This document shows positions 41,176 through 51,316 of a stretch of DNA of 64,000 bases, piece after piece. Origin of the DNA: Acidithiobacillus montserratensis. GTDB taxonomy: Bacteria > Pseudomonadota > Gammaproteobacteria > Acidithiobacillales > Acidithiobacillaceae. Location: NCBI RefSeq assembly GCF_018853465.1, contig NZ_JABBOU010000023.1:14898-78897 (forward strand), written 5' to 3'. Position 1 is the first letter of the stretch. Each line of letters starts with the position of its first letter. The translations under genes were made by a program, and so were the position numbers. The notes under the pieces were generated by a model. The model searched no databases and was not told the DNA's origin. It saw only the letters and a program-made list of their open reading frames with translations.

Positions 41176-43624
41176 CAATGTTCTGGAAAATACGGAAATG
41201 CTCTACGAGCGGGTGATTCGGCGGATTGCTCCGCTCTGGCCTCTGGATAGTTATGTGGCGGTCAATCCCTACTGGGGTTTTGCGGATACACCCTTCTGTC
41301 AGGTAACAGCGGAGCTGGAGGGCAGTGTGGGTGAGCGTCTGGTCATGGATCGGCGCTGGTATGCGGATTTGTTGCAAACGGGCAAGCTGGATATGGTCGA
41401 CATTCAGTGCGCTGCGGATGATCTGGGCTTGTCTGCCGATGAGGAGGAATGGCGTAATTACCTGCAGGAAACGCCAGAAACGCCCATGCGTCTGCCGCGT
41501 TTGCCGGAACTGATGGATCGCCAGGGGCATGCTTCCATCTCCCAGTATGTGGTGGAGCAAATCAGCCACTTTCTGGCCGCTTATTATGACCGTGGGCAGT
41601 CCTTCTGGTCCTTTCCCAGGGATCCCGACCTCGGGCTTTTCGGCAGCTGGCGGCAGTACACCTTGCTCGATCATAGTCTCAGTCCCATGGGTCTGAAGAA
41701 GATTCGCGCACCTTTGCTGGCTTTGTCTGCGGAACCTGTGCAGGCCCGGGTCTGGGCCATGCAGACCCTGAACATTCCCCAAGGGGAGGAGGAGGCTTAT
41801 CTGCTGGTTTTGCTCAAGTCCATTGGAGGCTGGACGAGCTGGTGCCGCTATCTTCTCTGGCAGGCGGAACTGCAGGGGGCTGCGCATCAGGATCTGCGGG
41901 ATCTGTTGACGATCCGGATGGTCTGGGAGGCGCTGCTGCGTCTTGCTGCGAATCCCCAAGTGGTGGAGCGCTGGCAGCGGCAATTGCACGCCTGGTCACA
42001 AGATGACAAGAAAATTGACCGGGAGAATGCCCAGCGCGGTGAGGTACTGCTGCGCGCTACGGAAATCGCTTACCGCCGTCAGGTGGCGGCGCGGATTCGC
42101 AAGCGTCCGTCGCGCAAAGTCGGCGCTGCAAAATCACAGATCCAGGCAGCATTTTGCATTGACGTGCGCTCAGAGGTATTCCGCCGGCATCTGGAAGGCG
42201 TCATGCCCAGCCTGGAAACCATCGGTTTCGCCGGCTTTTTCGGGGTGTTGCTGGATTATCAGCGGCAGGGAGATCTGGTACCCCGGACCCAGTCCCCGGT
42301 GTTGCTCAATCCCGCTGTGCATGTCCACGAGGAGGTTCCGGAGCCCGTTATCACCCGGCGTTTCCGGCGCCTGCGCCGGGGAGCGACCTGGAAGCAGTTC
42401 AAGCTTTCGGCGGCATCCTGCTTCTCCTTTGTGGAAACTGCCGGGCTCTCCTATGTGGCGCGTCTGCTGGCGGATACTCTGGCTTGGCATCAGCCATCGC
42501 TTCCGCCCGACGATGCAGGGCTTTCCGGGGGCGAACGGGCGGCGTTGCACTGCGCGTTGCCGGCTTCTCTGAGTCTGGATGAACGTGTCAAAATGGCGGA
42601 GTTCATTCTGACGGGCCTGGGGCTGACTCAAGAGGTGGCTCCCATTGTGATGCTGGTGGGCCATGGTAGTTCTACGACCAATAATCCCCACCGTGCAGGT
42701 CTGGATTGTGGTGCCTGTGCGGGGCAAACGGGCGAGGTCAATGCCAAGGCAGCGGCTCAGCTGCTCAATGACCGGCAGATTCGCACAGCACTGTTGGAAA
42801 AAGGCTGGACTCTCGATCCTGAGACCTGCTTTTTGCCGGCGCTGCACGATACCACCACGGATCGGGTGGAGATTCTGGGTAAGCTGAGTGATTACCGGCT
42901 CGATGCAGCGCTTTTCGCAGCATTGCAGGATGCTTTGGAAAAAGCGGCCAATCTCACCCGGCTGGAAAGAATGCTGCGCCTAGAGCCGGATCTGCGGGAT
43001 CCCGATATGGTCAGCCGGAATATGGCTTTTCGTGGGCGGGATTGGTCCCAGGTGCGTCCCGAATGGGCGCTGGCGGGTAATGCTGCCTTCATTGCCGCAC
43101 CCCGTTGGCGGACGCGGGAAATGAATCTGGCGGGGAGGGCTTTCCTCCACGATTACGATACCAGCAAGGATGCGGATTTCAGTCTCCTGAACCTGATCAT
43201 GACGGCCCCCCTGGTGGTCGCCAACTGGATCAATCTGCAATATTACGGTTCCATTGTCGATAATCAGCGGCAGGGTTGCGGTAACAAGGTCCTGCACAAT
43301 GTGGTGGGGGGCACCATCGGGGTACTGGAGGGCAATGGTGGCGATCTGCGCGTTGGGCTATCGGAGCAATCTCTGCGCGACAGCAGCAGTATTCTGCAGC
43401 ATGAGCCTTTGCGTTTGTCGGCTTTCATCGAGGCGCCGACGGAAGCGATGGACGCCATCATCGCAAAAAATGCGGTACTCGACCAACTGGTCAATAACCG
43501 CTGGCTGACCATTATCCAGATCACCCCCGACGGTCAGCTTCTGGAGCGCCGTGGCGAAGGGACCTGGAAGAACATCACTCAATACCAGCCGAGAAAATCG
43601 GCAGCGGTATCCAGCCCGCCGTAA
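41168..43624 (+). CDS. dabA: DabA: carbonic-anhydrase-like subunit of the DAB pump (DUF2309)
   Basis: 818 aa, cytoplasmic. The zinc-site residues of the family are present: C330 and D332 (FCIDVRSE), H499 (GHGSST) and C514 (GLDCGACAG). Known DabA proteins (Halothiobacillus) use the same Cys-Asp-His-Cys set with the same 15-residue His-to-Cys spacing. It converts CO2 to bicarbonate vectorially with DabB, concentrating carbon for Rubisco. The 3' end overlaps convergent serB by 46 bp. Confidence 0.95.
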   Translation: MSNNVLENTEMLYERVIRRIAPLWPLDSYVAVNPYWGFADTPFCQVTAELEGSVGERLVMDRRWYADLLQTGKLDMVDIQCAADDLGLSADEEEWRNYLQETPETPMRLPRLPELMDRQGHASISQYVVEQISHFLAAYYDRGQSFWSFPRDPDLGLFGSWRQYTLLDHSLSPMGLKKIRAPLLALSAEPVQARVWAMQTLNIPQGEEEAYLLVLLKSIGGWTSWCRYLLWQAELQGAAHQDLRDLLTIRMVWEALLRLAANPQVVERWQRQLHAWSQDDKKIDRENAQRGEVLLRATEIAYRRQVAARIRKRPSRKVGAAKSQIQAAFCIDVRSEVFRRHLEGVMPSLETIGFAGFFGVLLDYQRQGDLVPRTQSPVLLNPAVHVHEEVPEPVITRRFRRLRRGATWKQFKLSAASCFSFVETAGLSYVARLLADTLAWHQPSLPPDDAGLSGGERAALHCALPASLSLDERVKMAEFILTGLGLTQEVAPIVMLVGHGSSTTNNPHRAGLDCGACAGQTGEVNAKAAAQLLNDRQIRTALLEKGWTLDPETCFLPALHDTTTDRVEILGKLSDYRLDAALFAALQDALEKAANLTRLERMLRLEPDLRDPDMVSRNMAFRGRDWSQVRPEWALAGNAAFIAAPRWRTREMNLAGRAFLHDYDTSKDADFSLLNLIMTAPLVVANWINLQYYGSIVDNQRQGCGNKVLHNVVGGTIGVLEGNGGDLRVGLSEQSLRDSSSILQHEPLRLSAFIEAPTEAMDAIIAKNAVLDQLVNNRWLTIIQITPDGQLLERRGEGTWKNITQYQPRKSAAVSSPP

Positions 43625-44691
43625 CGAATCTGAAAGTCCGCCTGGGCCCGCACTACGGCCTTGGCGTGATAGGCAATGCCGACGCCTGCCTTGCGCAGCA
43701 TCGGCAGATCATTGGCTCCGTCCCCTATGGCAATACAGTGACTGGGGTCGGTGCCAGCACTGATGGCCAATAACTCCAGGATGTCGGCCTTGGCATCGGC
43801 ATCGACGATGTCGCCCAGCACCTGACCGGTGATTTTGCCATCGACGATTTCCAGGGTATTGGCAAAGGCATAGTCCAGATCCAGCATCTCTTGCAAATGC
43901 CGGGTAAACTGGGTGAAACCACCGGAAACCACCCCGGTTTCGAGTCCTTGCGCCTTGGCGGCCTGGATCAGCTCCCGGGCCCCGGGGCTGAGCTGCAGAC
44001 GTTCGCGGATGATGGCATCGATGCTGCTGGCGGGGGTCCCCTGTAACAGACGCACCCGTTCCCGCAGGGAGGTCTGAAAATCCAGCTCGCCCGCCATGGA
44101 GCGTTCGGTAATGGCCGCTACCTGCCGTTTGAGACCCAGGTGGTCGGCCATTTCATCAATACATTCAATGCTGATCAGTGTAGAATCCATATCAGTCAGC
44201 AGCAGCCGGAAATGGCCAGGGTCCCAGACCGGGGTCATGGCCAGATCGACATGAATGCCTTCCAGAGCATCCGTCAGCGCACGATTGAAGGCCGGGACAG
44301 GGCCCTGGGGACCATGCATGGCGATGGCCAGGCTGTCGCCCTGGGCATGAAGAATCCGGCCGGGCATACAATTTTGCAGGTGCAGGGTGGTCAATGCCCG
44401 GCGCAGGGCTTCGGCGTGCAGCGGACCCCGCAGCACCAGTCGCGAAGCATGGCTCTCGCTGGGCATGGAGGACCAGAAAACCTCGCGATCCTGATGCAGG
44501 GCCTGGTGGGACAGCTCATCCAGAAAAGGCGTGATTTCACTGACAGCCACCGGCAGATGCCAGCTTTGCAGCCAGGAGCCCCAGATTTGCTGATGACTTT
44601 CGGTACTATGGACGAATTGTCCCATGCTGGCAGGTAAGGTCATGGGGCCGCGTTCAGCAGGACTCAACAGGGCAAGGCGGGTGCTACTCAT
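43579..44691 (-). CDS. serB: Phosphoserine phosphatase
   Basis: HAD-family enzyme that completes serine synthesis; 370 aa. Catalytic DMDSTLIS starts at D167 with the acid/base D169; GDGANDLPML comes later. The ~160-residue N-terminal part is longer than in E. coli SerB and may be an ACT-like domain. Start ATG overlaps the mfd stop by 4 nt, so the two form a unit. The 3' end overlaps dabA by 46 bp with no terminator visible. Confidence 0.93.
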   Translation of the reverse strand: MSSTRLALLSPAERGPMTLPASMGQFVHSTESHQQIWGSWLQSWHLPVAVSEITPFLDELSHQALHQDREVFWSSMPSESHASRLVLRGPLHAEALRRALTTLHLQNCMPGRILHAQGDSLAIAMHGPQGPVPAFNRALTDALEGIHVDLAMTPVWDPGHFRLLLTDMDSTLISIECIDEMADHLGLKRQVAAITERSMAGELDFQTSLRERVRLLQGTPASSIDAIIRERLQLSPGARELIQAAKAQGLETGVVSGGFTQFTRHLQEMLDLDYAFANTLEIVDGKITGQVLGDIVDADAKADILELLAISAGTDPSHCIAIGDGANDLPMLRKAGVGIAYHAKAVVRAQADFQIRYGGLDTAADFLGWY

Positions 44692-47600
44692 GCGGGTGTC
44701 CTCAAGGCTTCGACAAGGGGAATGATGGCCTGGCAGCGTGCTTCACCGTCGGGAAAGTCCTGGCGAATGCGCAGGCGCTGGGCGCCGTCCAGTTGATAAA
44801 TACTGTGCGGACGCTGTACCAGTTGAATGATTTTTTCCGGAGACACCTGGTTTTCCGGGGCAAATTGCAGGCGGGCTCCCGATGGTCCGACGTCGATCTG
44901 TTCAATACCCATCTGGCTGGCAAGGAGGCGGAGCTGGGTCTGGCACAGCAGCGTTCTGGCCGGGGCAGGCAGCGGACCGAAGCGATCCACCATTTCCACC
45001 ATGATTTCACCAATAGCCGCATCACTGCGCACATCGCTGAGTCGCTTGTAAAACTGCAGGCGTAAATGTACGTCAGGCAGGTAGTCTTCGGGGATCAAAG
45101 CTGCCGTGTTCAGATGAATTTCCGGCCCGCTGGCGCGTTGCTCGGCCAGACTGCGCGGATCCTTGCCGGCGCGGATGGCGGCCACGGCATCATTGAGCCA
45201 TTCCATGAACAGGGTAAAGCCGACTTCGTCCATGTGTCCGCTTTGCTCTTCACCTAGCAGTTCACCGGCGCCTCGGATTTCCAGATCATGACTGGCCAGA
45301 GCAAAGCCTACCCCCAAATCTTCCAGAGACTGGATGGCATCCAGTCGGCGGCGGGCATCATCACTCATGGCGCGCAGGTCGGGGGTGAACAGGTAGGCAT
45401 AAGCCCGCTGATGGGAGCGTCCCACCCGACCGCGAAGCTGATGCAGCTGGGCCAGACCAAATTTATCCGCCCGATTGATGAGAATGGTATTGGCGTGGGG
45501 ATTGTCGATGCCCGATTCGATAATGGTGGTACTGAGCAGGATATCAAAACGCTGATGATAAAAATCGAGCATGACCGCTTCCAGCTCGCCTTCCGGCATT
45601 TGCCCGTGGGCGACGCGCAGTCGGGCCTCAGGAAGCAGCCGACGGAGATTGCTGGCCATGCGCTCAATATCCCGCACTTCATTGTGCAGGAAGTAAATCT
45701 GGCCACCCCGGTGCAATTCGCGCTGACAGGCTTCGACCACCACCGCATCTTCCCAAGTTTGCACAAATGTACGCACCGGTTGGCGACGTTGCGGGGGCGT
45801 AGCGATGATGGATAAATCCCGCAATCCGGCCAGGGACAGATTCAGGGTGCGGGGAATGGGAGTGGCGGTGAGCGTAAGAATATCCACTTCTGCGCGCAGC
45901 GCCTTAATCTGTTCTTTCTGGCGGACCCCGAAGCGGTGTTCCTCGTCCAGAATCAACAAGCCAAGATCCTTGAAATGCACATCTTTCTGGAGCAGGCGAT
46001 GGGTGCCGATCAGTATCTGGACTTCCCCCGCTTCGGTGGCTGCGAGAATCTCCTTGTGGGTCTTACCCTTCTGGAAGCGGGAAAGTACCTCTACCCGCAG
46101 CGGCAAGCCGGCAAAGCGATTCTGAAAATTTTCATAGTGCTGTTGGGCCAGCAGGGTGGTAGGTACCAGAACGACTACCTGTGCCCCGCCATGGGCCGCC
46201 AGAAAAGCCGCGCGCAGCGCCACCTCGGTTTTGCCGAAACCCACATCGCCACAGACCAGACGATCCATGGGATGGGGGCTGGTCATGTCGGCAATCACGG
46301 CATCAATGGCCTGTTGCTGATCGGGGGTTTCTTCGAAGGGAAAACGGGAAACAAAGTCCCAATAGGCTTCATCTGGGTGCGCAAAGGCGCGTCCCTGGCG
46401 CGCCGCCCGCCGGGCATAAATGTCCAGCAGTTCGCTGGCGGCATCAATGGCCTTTTCCCGCGCCCTGGTTTTGGCTTTGTCCCACTGCGGACTACCCAGA
46501 CGCGACAGTACCGGTTCCGCAGCCCCGTTACCCACATACCGGGCGATGCGATCAAGATGATCGGCGGGTACATACACCAGATCTCCCTGGGCATATTCCA
46601 GCACCACATATTCATTGACATCGCCCTGGGCCGCAAAAGGCGTGCGCATCCCCTGAAAACGCCCGATCCCGTATTCCTCGTGGGTCACCGCATCGCCGGG
46701 CTGCAGTTCGCCCAGATCACGGATCAATCCTTCCACATTGCGTTGCCGGACCTGGGCGCTGCGTCTTTGCGCAAATACCCGATCCCCGAAAATTTGCGCT
46801 TCCGAGACGAGCGCACGCTGGACCAGCCCCTTGTCCTTGATCAGCAGGCCGCGCTCCAGAGGGGCTACAGTGATGGCAATTTTTTCTGCGGAAGCCAGAA
46901 ACTCCGGCCAGTTGTTCAGACGGGTTGCCGTCAGTCCGGCTTTACTGAGCCGTTCAGAAAGGGCTTCCTGACGGCCCGGAGATTCGGCAGCAATCAGGGC
47001 GCGTCCCTGGGGCGGGAGTTGCCGTAAAAAGGTTTCCAGCGCTGCCAGTGGCGTTTCCGGGCTGCCCTGCAGGGCAGGTAAAGGGGCTGTCGGCAAGGCT
47101 TCGCCGGTCCCGTTTTGCTCCCCGTGGACCAGGGCGCGACTTTGCAGGGCGCTTTCCCATTCGTCTGGGCTCAAGATCAATGCTTCAGGAGGAAGAATGG
47201 GGTAATGGAAGTCGTGGGCGCGCTCTTCGTGACGCTCTTGCCAGTCATGACGGATTTGCTGGCTGGCGTTTGCCAGACCGGGAGGCATGAAAATAATTCC
47301 GTCCGCAGGGAAATGGGAGAGCAAGTGGCTGCTTTCCGGGAAAAACAGAGGCAGATAATGCTCCGCCCCCTGCGGAACCTGCCCCCGACTGGCGGCCCGA
47401 TACGCTTCCGAGCGCTGTGGGTCACCACTGAACCGGGCTCGAAACTGGCTGCGGAACTCATGGAGGGCGTCCTTATCCACGGGGATTTCCCGCGCCGGGA
47501 GCAGGGACACCTTGCTGACTTTGTCCAGGGTTCGCTGGGTTTCCGGATCAAAAGCCCGGATACTTTCCACCTCAGTATCAAACAGCTCAACCCGGTAGGG

Positions 47601-48152
47601 TAAGGGGCTGCCACTGGGAAACAGATCAATGATGCCACCACGCCAGGCCAGTTCACCAGGCTCGGACACTTCGCTGACATTGCGGTAGCCGGCATCAATC
47701 AGACGTTGCCGGAAGCGTTCGGGAGGCAGCGCGTCGCCAACGGCCAGGACAAAAGCGTGTTGATCGAGAAAAGTTCTGGGCGGAAGGCGTTGCAGGGCAG
47801 CAGCCATGGGCGCCAGACAGAGGCCGCGCCAGTTGGGTAATGCAGCCAATGTGGCCAGACGGGTAGCCGTCGCATCTGCGGGGGGCGCCAAGCGATCATA
47901 GGGCAGAATTTCCCGGTCCGGGAAAATCAGGGGAGCATCTAGATCGGGCGCAAAAAAAGCCCATTCGCGCTGCCATTCTTCCAGATCACGGGGATTGGGC
48001 AACAGTACCAGCAGAGGTTTCTGCCATTGGCGAAGCATTTCGGCGGCCAGCCAGCAGTCGGCGGCTCCGAAAATATGCTGGAAGATGCGGGTGCTACCGA
48101 CGCGAGGGACAGGGCCCAAAGGAAGAGAATGGTCCAAAATTTCCGGGGTCAT
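44688..48152 (-). CDS. mfd: Transcription-repair coupling factor
   Basis: Removes stalled RNA polymerase and recruits UvrA; 1154 aa from the ATG at 48152, close to E. coli Mfd (1148). The frame is open further upstream to 48383, but that stretch overlaps ispD and is not Mfd-like. N-terminal UvrB-like region, a central RNA polymerase interaction domain, then helicase motifs (CGDVGFGKTEVALRA, DEEHRFGVRQKE, TATPIPRTL). Divergent from ispD with a 123-bp gap. Upstream partner of serB. Confidence 0.95.
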   Translation of the reverse strand: MTPEILDHSLPLGPVPRVGSTRIFQHIFGAADCWLAAEMLRQWQKPLLVLLPNPRDLEEWQREWAFFAPDLDAPLIFPDREILPYDRLAPPADATATRLATLAALPNWRGLCLAPMAAALQRLPPRTFLDQHAFVLAVGDALPPERFRQRLIDAGYRNVSEVSEPGELAWRGGIIDLFPSGSPLPYRVELFDTEVESIRAFDPETQRTLDKVSKVSLLPAREIPVDKDALHEFRSQFRARFSGDPQRSEAYRAASRGQVPQGAEHYLPLFFPESSHLLSHFPADGIIFMPPGLANASQQIRHDWQERHEERAHDFHYPILPPEALILSPDEWESALQSRALVHGEQNGTGEALPTAPLPALQGSPETPLAALETFLRQLPPQGRALIAAESPGRQEALSERLSKAGLTATRLNNWPEFLASAEKIAITVAPLERGLLIKDKGLVQRALVSEAQIFGDRVFAQRRSAQVRQRNVEGLIRDLGELQPGDAVTHEEYGIGRFQGMRTPFAAQGDVNEYVVLEYAQGDLVYVPADHLDRIARYVGNGAAEPVLSRLGSPQWDKAKTRAREKAIDAASELLDIYARRAARQGRAFAHPDEAYWDFVSRFPFEETPDQQQAIDAVIADMTSPHPMDRLVCGDVGFGKTEVALRAAFLAAHGGAQVVVLVPTTLLAQQHYENFQNRFAGLPLRVEVLSRFQKGKTHKEILAATEAGEVQILIGTHRLLQKDVHFKDLGLLILDEEHRFGVRQKEQIKALRAEVDILTLTATPIPRTLNLSLAGLRDLSIIATPPQRRQPVRTFVQTWEDAVVVEACQRELHRGGQIYFLHNEVRDIERMASNLRRLLPEARLRVAHGQMPEGELEAVMLDFYHQRFDILLSTTIIESGIDNPHANTILINRADKFGLAQLHQLRGRVGRSHQRAYAYLFTPDLRAMSDDARRRLDAIQSLEDLGVGFALASHDLEIRGAGELLGEEQSGHMDEVGFTLFMEWLNDAVAAIRAGKDPRSLAEQRASGPEIHLNTAALIPEDYLPDVHLRLQFYKRLSDVRSDAAIGEIMVEMVDRFGPLPAPARTLLCQTQLRLLASQMGIEQIDVGPSGARLQFAPENQVSPEKIIQLVQRPHSIYQLDGAQRLRIRQDFPDGEARCQAIIPLVEALRTPA

Positions 48153-48275
48153 ATCAGCAAATACAGGAAGCCTAGTGTAAGGTGCCCGTGCGCAAACTGC
48201 AAAAGCACAAACCCTTGCGCCTCCTGGACAGACTGCGGATACTGCGCCTGAATCCCATGTATTTGAGGGCAAGTG

Positions 48276-48989
48276 ATGAACCGGATCTGGATGATTATTC
48301 CCGCCGGAGGGAAGGGGCAGCGCTTTGGCGGGTCGCAGGCCAAACAATATGTGCAGCTCCGGGGCCAGCCAGTATTGGCTCATACCCTGAACATTTTTCT
48401 GCAGGAACCCCGTATAACCGGTGTTCAGCTGGTCCTGCCCGAGGAAGACCTGCGCAGCGGATTCTGGCGGGAGTTATTGGGCGAGCAGATGGTTTTGCCG
48501 CTGGCACCCGTTAGCGGTGGCAAGCAGCGTGCTGATTCCGTGCGTTTGGGTCTGGAGGCCTTGCAAGCAGCCGGTGCTGCGGATACGGATTGGGTGCTGG
48601 TCCACGATGCGGCCCGGCCCTGCCTGCGCAGTGAGGATCTGCACAGCTTGCTGGACAGTCTGCCAGATTCTCCTCAGGGCGCTTTGCTGGGCATACCGGT
48701 TGCCGATACCCTCAAACGCGAAAAGAACGCGGTGTCTTTGGGCAGCGTTGATCGGGAGGGATTGTGGCGGGCCTTGACTCCCCAGGCCTTCCCCCTGGGG
48801 GCTTTGCTGGCCGCCCTGCGGGTAGCGCAAGCAGTGGAATCGCCCATTACCGACGAAGCTTCGGCCATGGAGCTGCAAGGTTGGCGTCCACGTCTGATTC
48901 AAGGACATGGGGATAATATCAAGATTACTCTGGGGGATGATCTGGCTTTGGCTGCCGCTATTCTGGCAGCCCGTGATGAGGATAAATAA
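48276..48989 (+). CDS. ispD: 2-C-methyl-D-erythritol 4-phosphate cytidylyltransferase
   Basis: Third step of the MEP isoprenoid pathway: CTP + MEP to CDP-ME. 237 aa. Nucleotide motif [17 protein letters not shown] and the VHDAARP segment are present. ATG at 48276, with GAGGG 6 bp upstream, is preferred to the GTG at 48273. ispF follows by 2 bp, the common adjacent pair. Confidence 0.94.
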   Translation: MNRIWMIIPAGGKGQRFGGSQAKQYVQLRGQPVLAHTLNIFLQEPRITGVQLVLPEEDLRSGFWRELLGEQMVLPLAPVSGGKQRADSVRLGLEALQAAGAADTDWVLVHDAARPCLRSEDLHSLLDSLPDSPQGALLGIPVADTLKREKNAVSLGSVDREGLWRALTPQAFPLGALLAALRVAQAVESPITDEASAMELQGWRPRLIQGHGDNIKITLGDDLALAAAILAARDEDK

Positions 48990-48991
48990 GC

Positions 48992-49465
48992 ATGCGTATT
49001 GGTCACGGTTTTGATGTACATGCCCTTGTACCTGAGCGTCTGCTGATTCTGGGCGGGGTCCAGATCCCTTATCCGCTGGGTTTGGCAGGGCACTCTGATG
49101 CAGATGTGTTACTGCACGCGGTTTGTGATGCCTTGCTCGGTGCTGCCGCACTGGGTGATATTGGTCGCCATTTTCCCGATACGGATCCCCACTTCGCCGG
49201 AGCTGATTCCCGGGTGTTGCTCCGTCATTGTCTTGGGTTGATTCAGGAAAAAGGCTTTGCGGTGGGCAATGTGGACGCCACCATCGTCTGCCAGCGCCCC
49301 AAACTGGCGCCTTATATCCCGCAAATGCGCGCGCATCTTGCCCAGGATCTGCAAGTTTCCGAAGGCTTTGTCAACGTCAAGGCGACCACTACCGAACAGT
49401 TGGGTTATACCGGACGGGGAGAGGGAATCGCCGCCCACGCGGTGGCGTTGATTCAACATGTCTGA
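48992..49465 (+). CDS. ispF: 2-C-methyl-D-erythritol 2,4-cyclodiphosphate synthase
   Basis: Fifth step of the MEP pathway; 157 aa trimeric metalloenzyme. Metal ligands are visible in GHGFDVH (D8, H10) and [11 protein letters not shown] (H42-type). Typical C-terminal [14 protein letters not shown]. Overlaps truD by 8 nt. Confidence 0.95.
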   Translation: MRIGHGFDVHALVPERLLILGGVQIPYPLGLAGHSDADVLLHAVCDALLGAAALGDIGRHFPDTDPHFAGADSRVLLRHCLGLIQEKGFAVGNVDATIVCQRPKLAPYIPQMRAHLAQDLQVSEGFVNVKATTTEQLGYTGRGEGIAAHAVALIQHV

Positions 49466-50552
49466 ATGGTTCCCGCGCATTTATCCTGAAGCTGTTGGCC
49501 GTCTGGATGCGGAACTCAAATCCACGGAAGCGGATTTTCAAGTCACGGAAATCCTGCCTTTCGCCCCTTCCGGGACGGGAGCCCATCACTGGCTCAAGAT
49601 CGAAAAACGCGGATTGAATACTCAGGAAGTGGTGCAAAGACTGGCCCGCCTCGCCGGAGTGCCGGTGCGGGATGTGGGTTATGCGGGAATGAAAGACCGC
49701 CACGCCATTACCCGGCAGCACTTTTCCGTGCCGGTGCAGCCCGGGGAAACGCCGGATTGGCAGTGTCTGGAAAGCGAAAATCTGCATTTTTTGGACATCA
49801 ATCGCCATGATCGCAAGCTGCGCAGAGGCGTACTCAAGGGGAACCACTTTCGTCTGGTTTTACGGCACTGCCAGGGCGAAACCCGAGACTGGGAGGAGAG
49901 TTTGGAGAAGCTCAAGCAGCGGGGTTTTCCCAATTATTTCGGAGCGCAGCGTTTTGGACGACATAATTTGCAGGAAGCCAGCCGCCTTTTGTCAGGAACT
50001 GCGCGCAAAATGGATCGCCACCGGCGCGGTCTGATGCTTTCAGCAGCCCGCTCGGCACTCTTCAATCGGGTGTTGGCCGAAAGGGTCCGACAAAATAACT
50101 GGGACACCCTTTTGCCGGGAGAAGTCGTGCAGCTGGATGGGTCGCACAGTGTTTTTGTCGCCCATGCTCAGACGCAGGATTTCGAGAGCTTGCAGCAGCG
50201 CGCGCGGGAATGGGATCTGCATCCCACCGGTCCCTTGCCCGGCCGTGGCGGGCTGCAGCCCGAAGATCTGGCTGGCCTGTTCGAAAAACAGGTGCTGGAA
50301 TCTCTGCCCGAGACCACAGAAATAGAGGGCAATCTTCGCCTCTGGCCCGCACAGCTGGTCGCCCAGGAGGTGGACGCTGCCCGCCGTGCCCTGCGCGCCC
50401 GTCCTGATGCGCTGGAATACCACTGGGAGGATGCGCAGACTCTGGTATTGGCATTTTCTCTCCCTGCCGGGGTGTATGCCACTGGTTGCGTAGAGGCTTT
50501 ACTGGGCCGGGAGCAGGAGCGAATGCGCAGACTTGACCTTTGTGTTGACTAG
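49458..50552 (+). CDS. truD: tRNA pseudouridine(13) synthase
   Basis: Converts U13 of tRNA-Glu to pseudouridine; 364 aa. The catalytic aspartate is in [14 protein letters not shown] and the [15 protein letters not shown] motif follows. Third gene of the ispD-ispF-truD unit. Its 3' end carries the merR promoter. Confidence 0.94.
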   Translation: MSEWFPRIYPEAVGRLDAELKSTEADFQVTEILPFAPSGTGAHHWLKIEKRGLNTQEVVQRLARLAGVPVRDVGYAGMKDRHAITRQHFSVPVQPGETPDWQCLESENLHFLDINRHDRKLRRGVLKGNHFRLVLRHCQGETRDWEESLEKLKQRGFPNYFGAQRFGRHNLQEASRLLSGTARKMDRHRRGLMLSAARSALFNRVLAERVRQNNWDTLLPGEVVQLDGSHSVFVAHAQTQDFESLQQRAREWDLHPTGPLPGRGGLQPEDLAGLFEKQVLESLPETTEIEGNLRLWPAQLVAQEVDAARRALRARPDALEYHWEDAQTLVLAFSLPAGVYATGCVEALLGREQERMRRLDLCVD

Positions 50553-50564
50553 ATGCTTTAGAAT
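50533..50564 (+). promoter_or_regulatory. MerR-type promoter with 20-bp spacer
   Basis: TTGACC (50533-50538) and TAGAAT (50559-50564) are separated by 20 bp, longer than the 17 bp of ordinary sigma70 promoters. MerR-family activators work by realigning such stretched promoters. It overlaps the end of truD and lies 57 bp before merR, so the regulator probably controls itself and copZ. I could not find a convincing dyad by eye. Confidence 0.7.
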
Positions 50565-50620
50565 GAGGACACTACCCACTCGGAGCGTAAAACGTGAGTC
50601 AATATAAGGAGGGAGACAAA

Positions 50621-51100
50621 ATGGATACACCTGTGACCATTGGACGTCTGGCCCGTGAGGCCGGACTGGCAGCAGAAACCCTGCGCTACTATGAGCGTAT
50701 CGGGCTGATTCAGCCGGTGCAACGCACCCAATCCAACTATCGTTTGTATGACAGCCACGCCGAATCGCGCCTGCGCTTTATCCGTCGCGCCCAGAATCTC
50801 GGCTTTTCCCTGACTGAAGTGAAGGAATTGCTGGACATCAGCAGCAGCGCTGAAAATGACATGGGCGATGTCAAAGCCTTGACCGAGCAGAAAATCGCCG
50901 AAATCGACTTCAAGATTGCCGACCTGCAGAGAATGCGCAATGCCCTGGCAGTTCAGGCAGAGCGCTGTCCCGGTCATGGATCAGTGGAAGATTGTCCTAT
51001 CCTGGCTTCCCTGGCCGATGCCGAAGGTGACATGGCCGTTCGCCGGCGTTGGGATGTGAGCCGGGATCCGTCTGCACAGCGTAGCGTCGCGCAACGCTGA
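50621..51100 (+). CDS. MerR-family heavy-metal regulator
   Basis: 159 aa from the ATG at 50621, with AAGGAGGGAG just upstream; a GTG at 50594 lacks a site. N-terminal winged helix VTIGRLAREAGLAAETLRYYER, a dimerisation helix, and a metal loop CPGHGSVEDC with cysteines nine residues apart, as in ZntR. The position of the Cys (divalent sensors) or Ser (copper sensors) before the dimer helix is Met here (NDMGDVK). With a copZ-like neighbour a copper-type signal is likeliest, but this is inference. Confidence 0.85.
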   Translation: MDTPVTIGRLAREAGLAAETLRYYERIGLIQPVQRTQSNYRLYDSHAESRLRFIRRAQNLGFSLTEVKELLDISSSAENDMGDVKALTEQKIAEIDFKIADLQRMRNALAVQAERCPGHGSVEDCPILASLADAEGDMAVRRRWDVSRDPSAQRSVAQR

Positions 51101-51109
51101 GAATTATCT

Positions 51110-51316
51110 ATGAGCCATGTTGAATTATCCATTCAGGGCATGACCTGCCAACATTGTGTGGCGGCCGTGGAGAAAGCGCTTCGGAAACTCCCCGAAGTGC
51201 AGTCGGTGATCGTGCAGCTGGATACGCAAAGCGCCACGGTAGAGGGCACATCCCTGAATCCCGAGACATTGATTCAGGTCATTGAAGAGGAAGGTTATAC
51301 GGCTCAGCTCCGATAA
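51110..51316 (+). CDS. copZ: CopZ-like heavy-metal chaperone
   Basis: 68-aa HMA domain with GMTCQHC (C13, C16), the soft-metal binding site. No signal peptide, so it is cytoplasmic and unlike MerP. Follows merR by 9 bp and shares its promoter. No metal ATPase is adjacent, so its partner is elsewhere. Its 3' end overlaps convergent smr by 13 bp. Confidence 0.9.
   Translation: MSHVELSIQGMTCQHCVAAVEKALRKLPEVQSVIVQLDTQSATVEGTSLNPETLIQVIEEEGYTAQLR

Noticed and set aside
45936..47027. 363-codon open frame antisense to mfd
   Set aside because: Covers conserved Mfd helicase sequence on the other strand; no ribosome binding site and no protein family.
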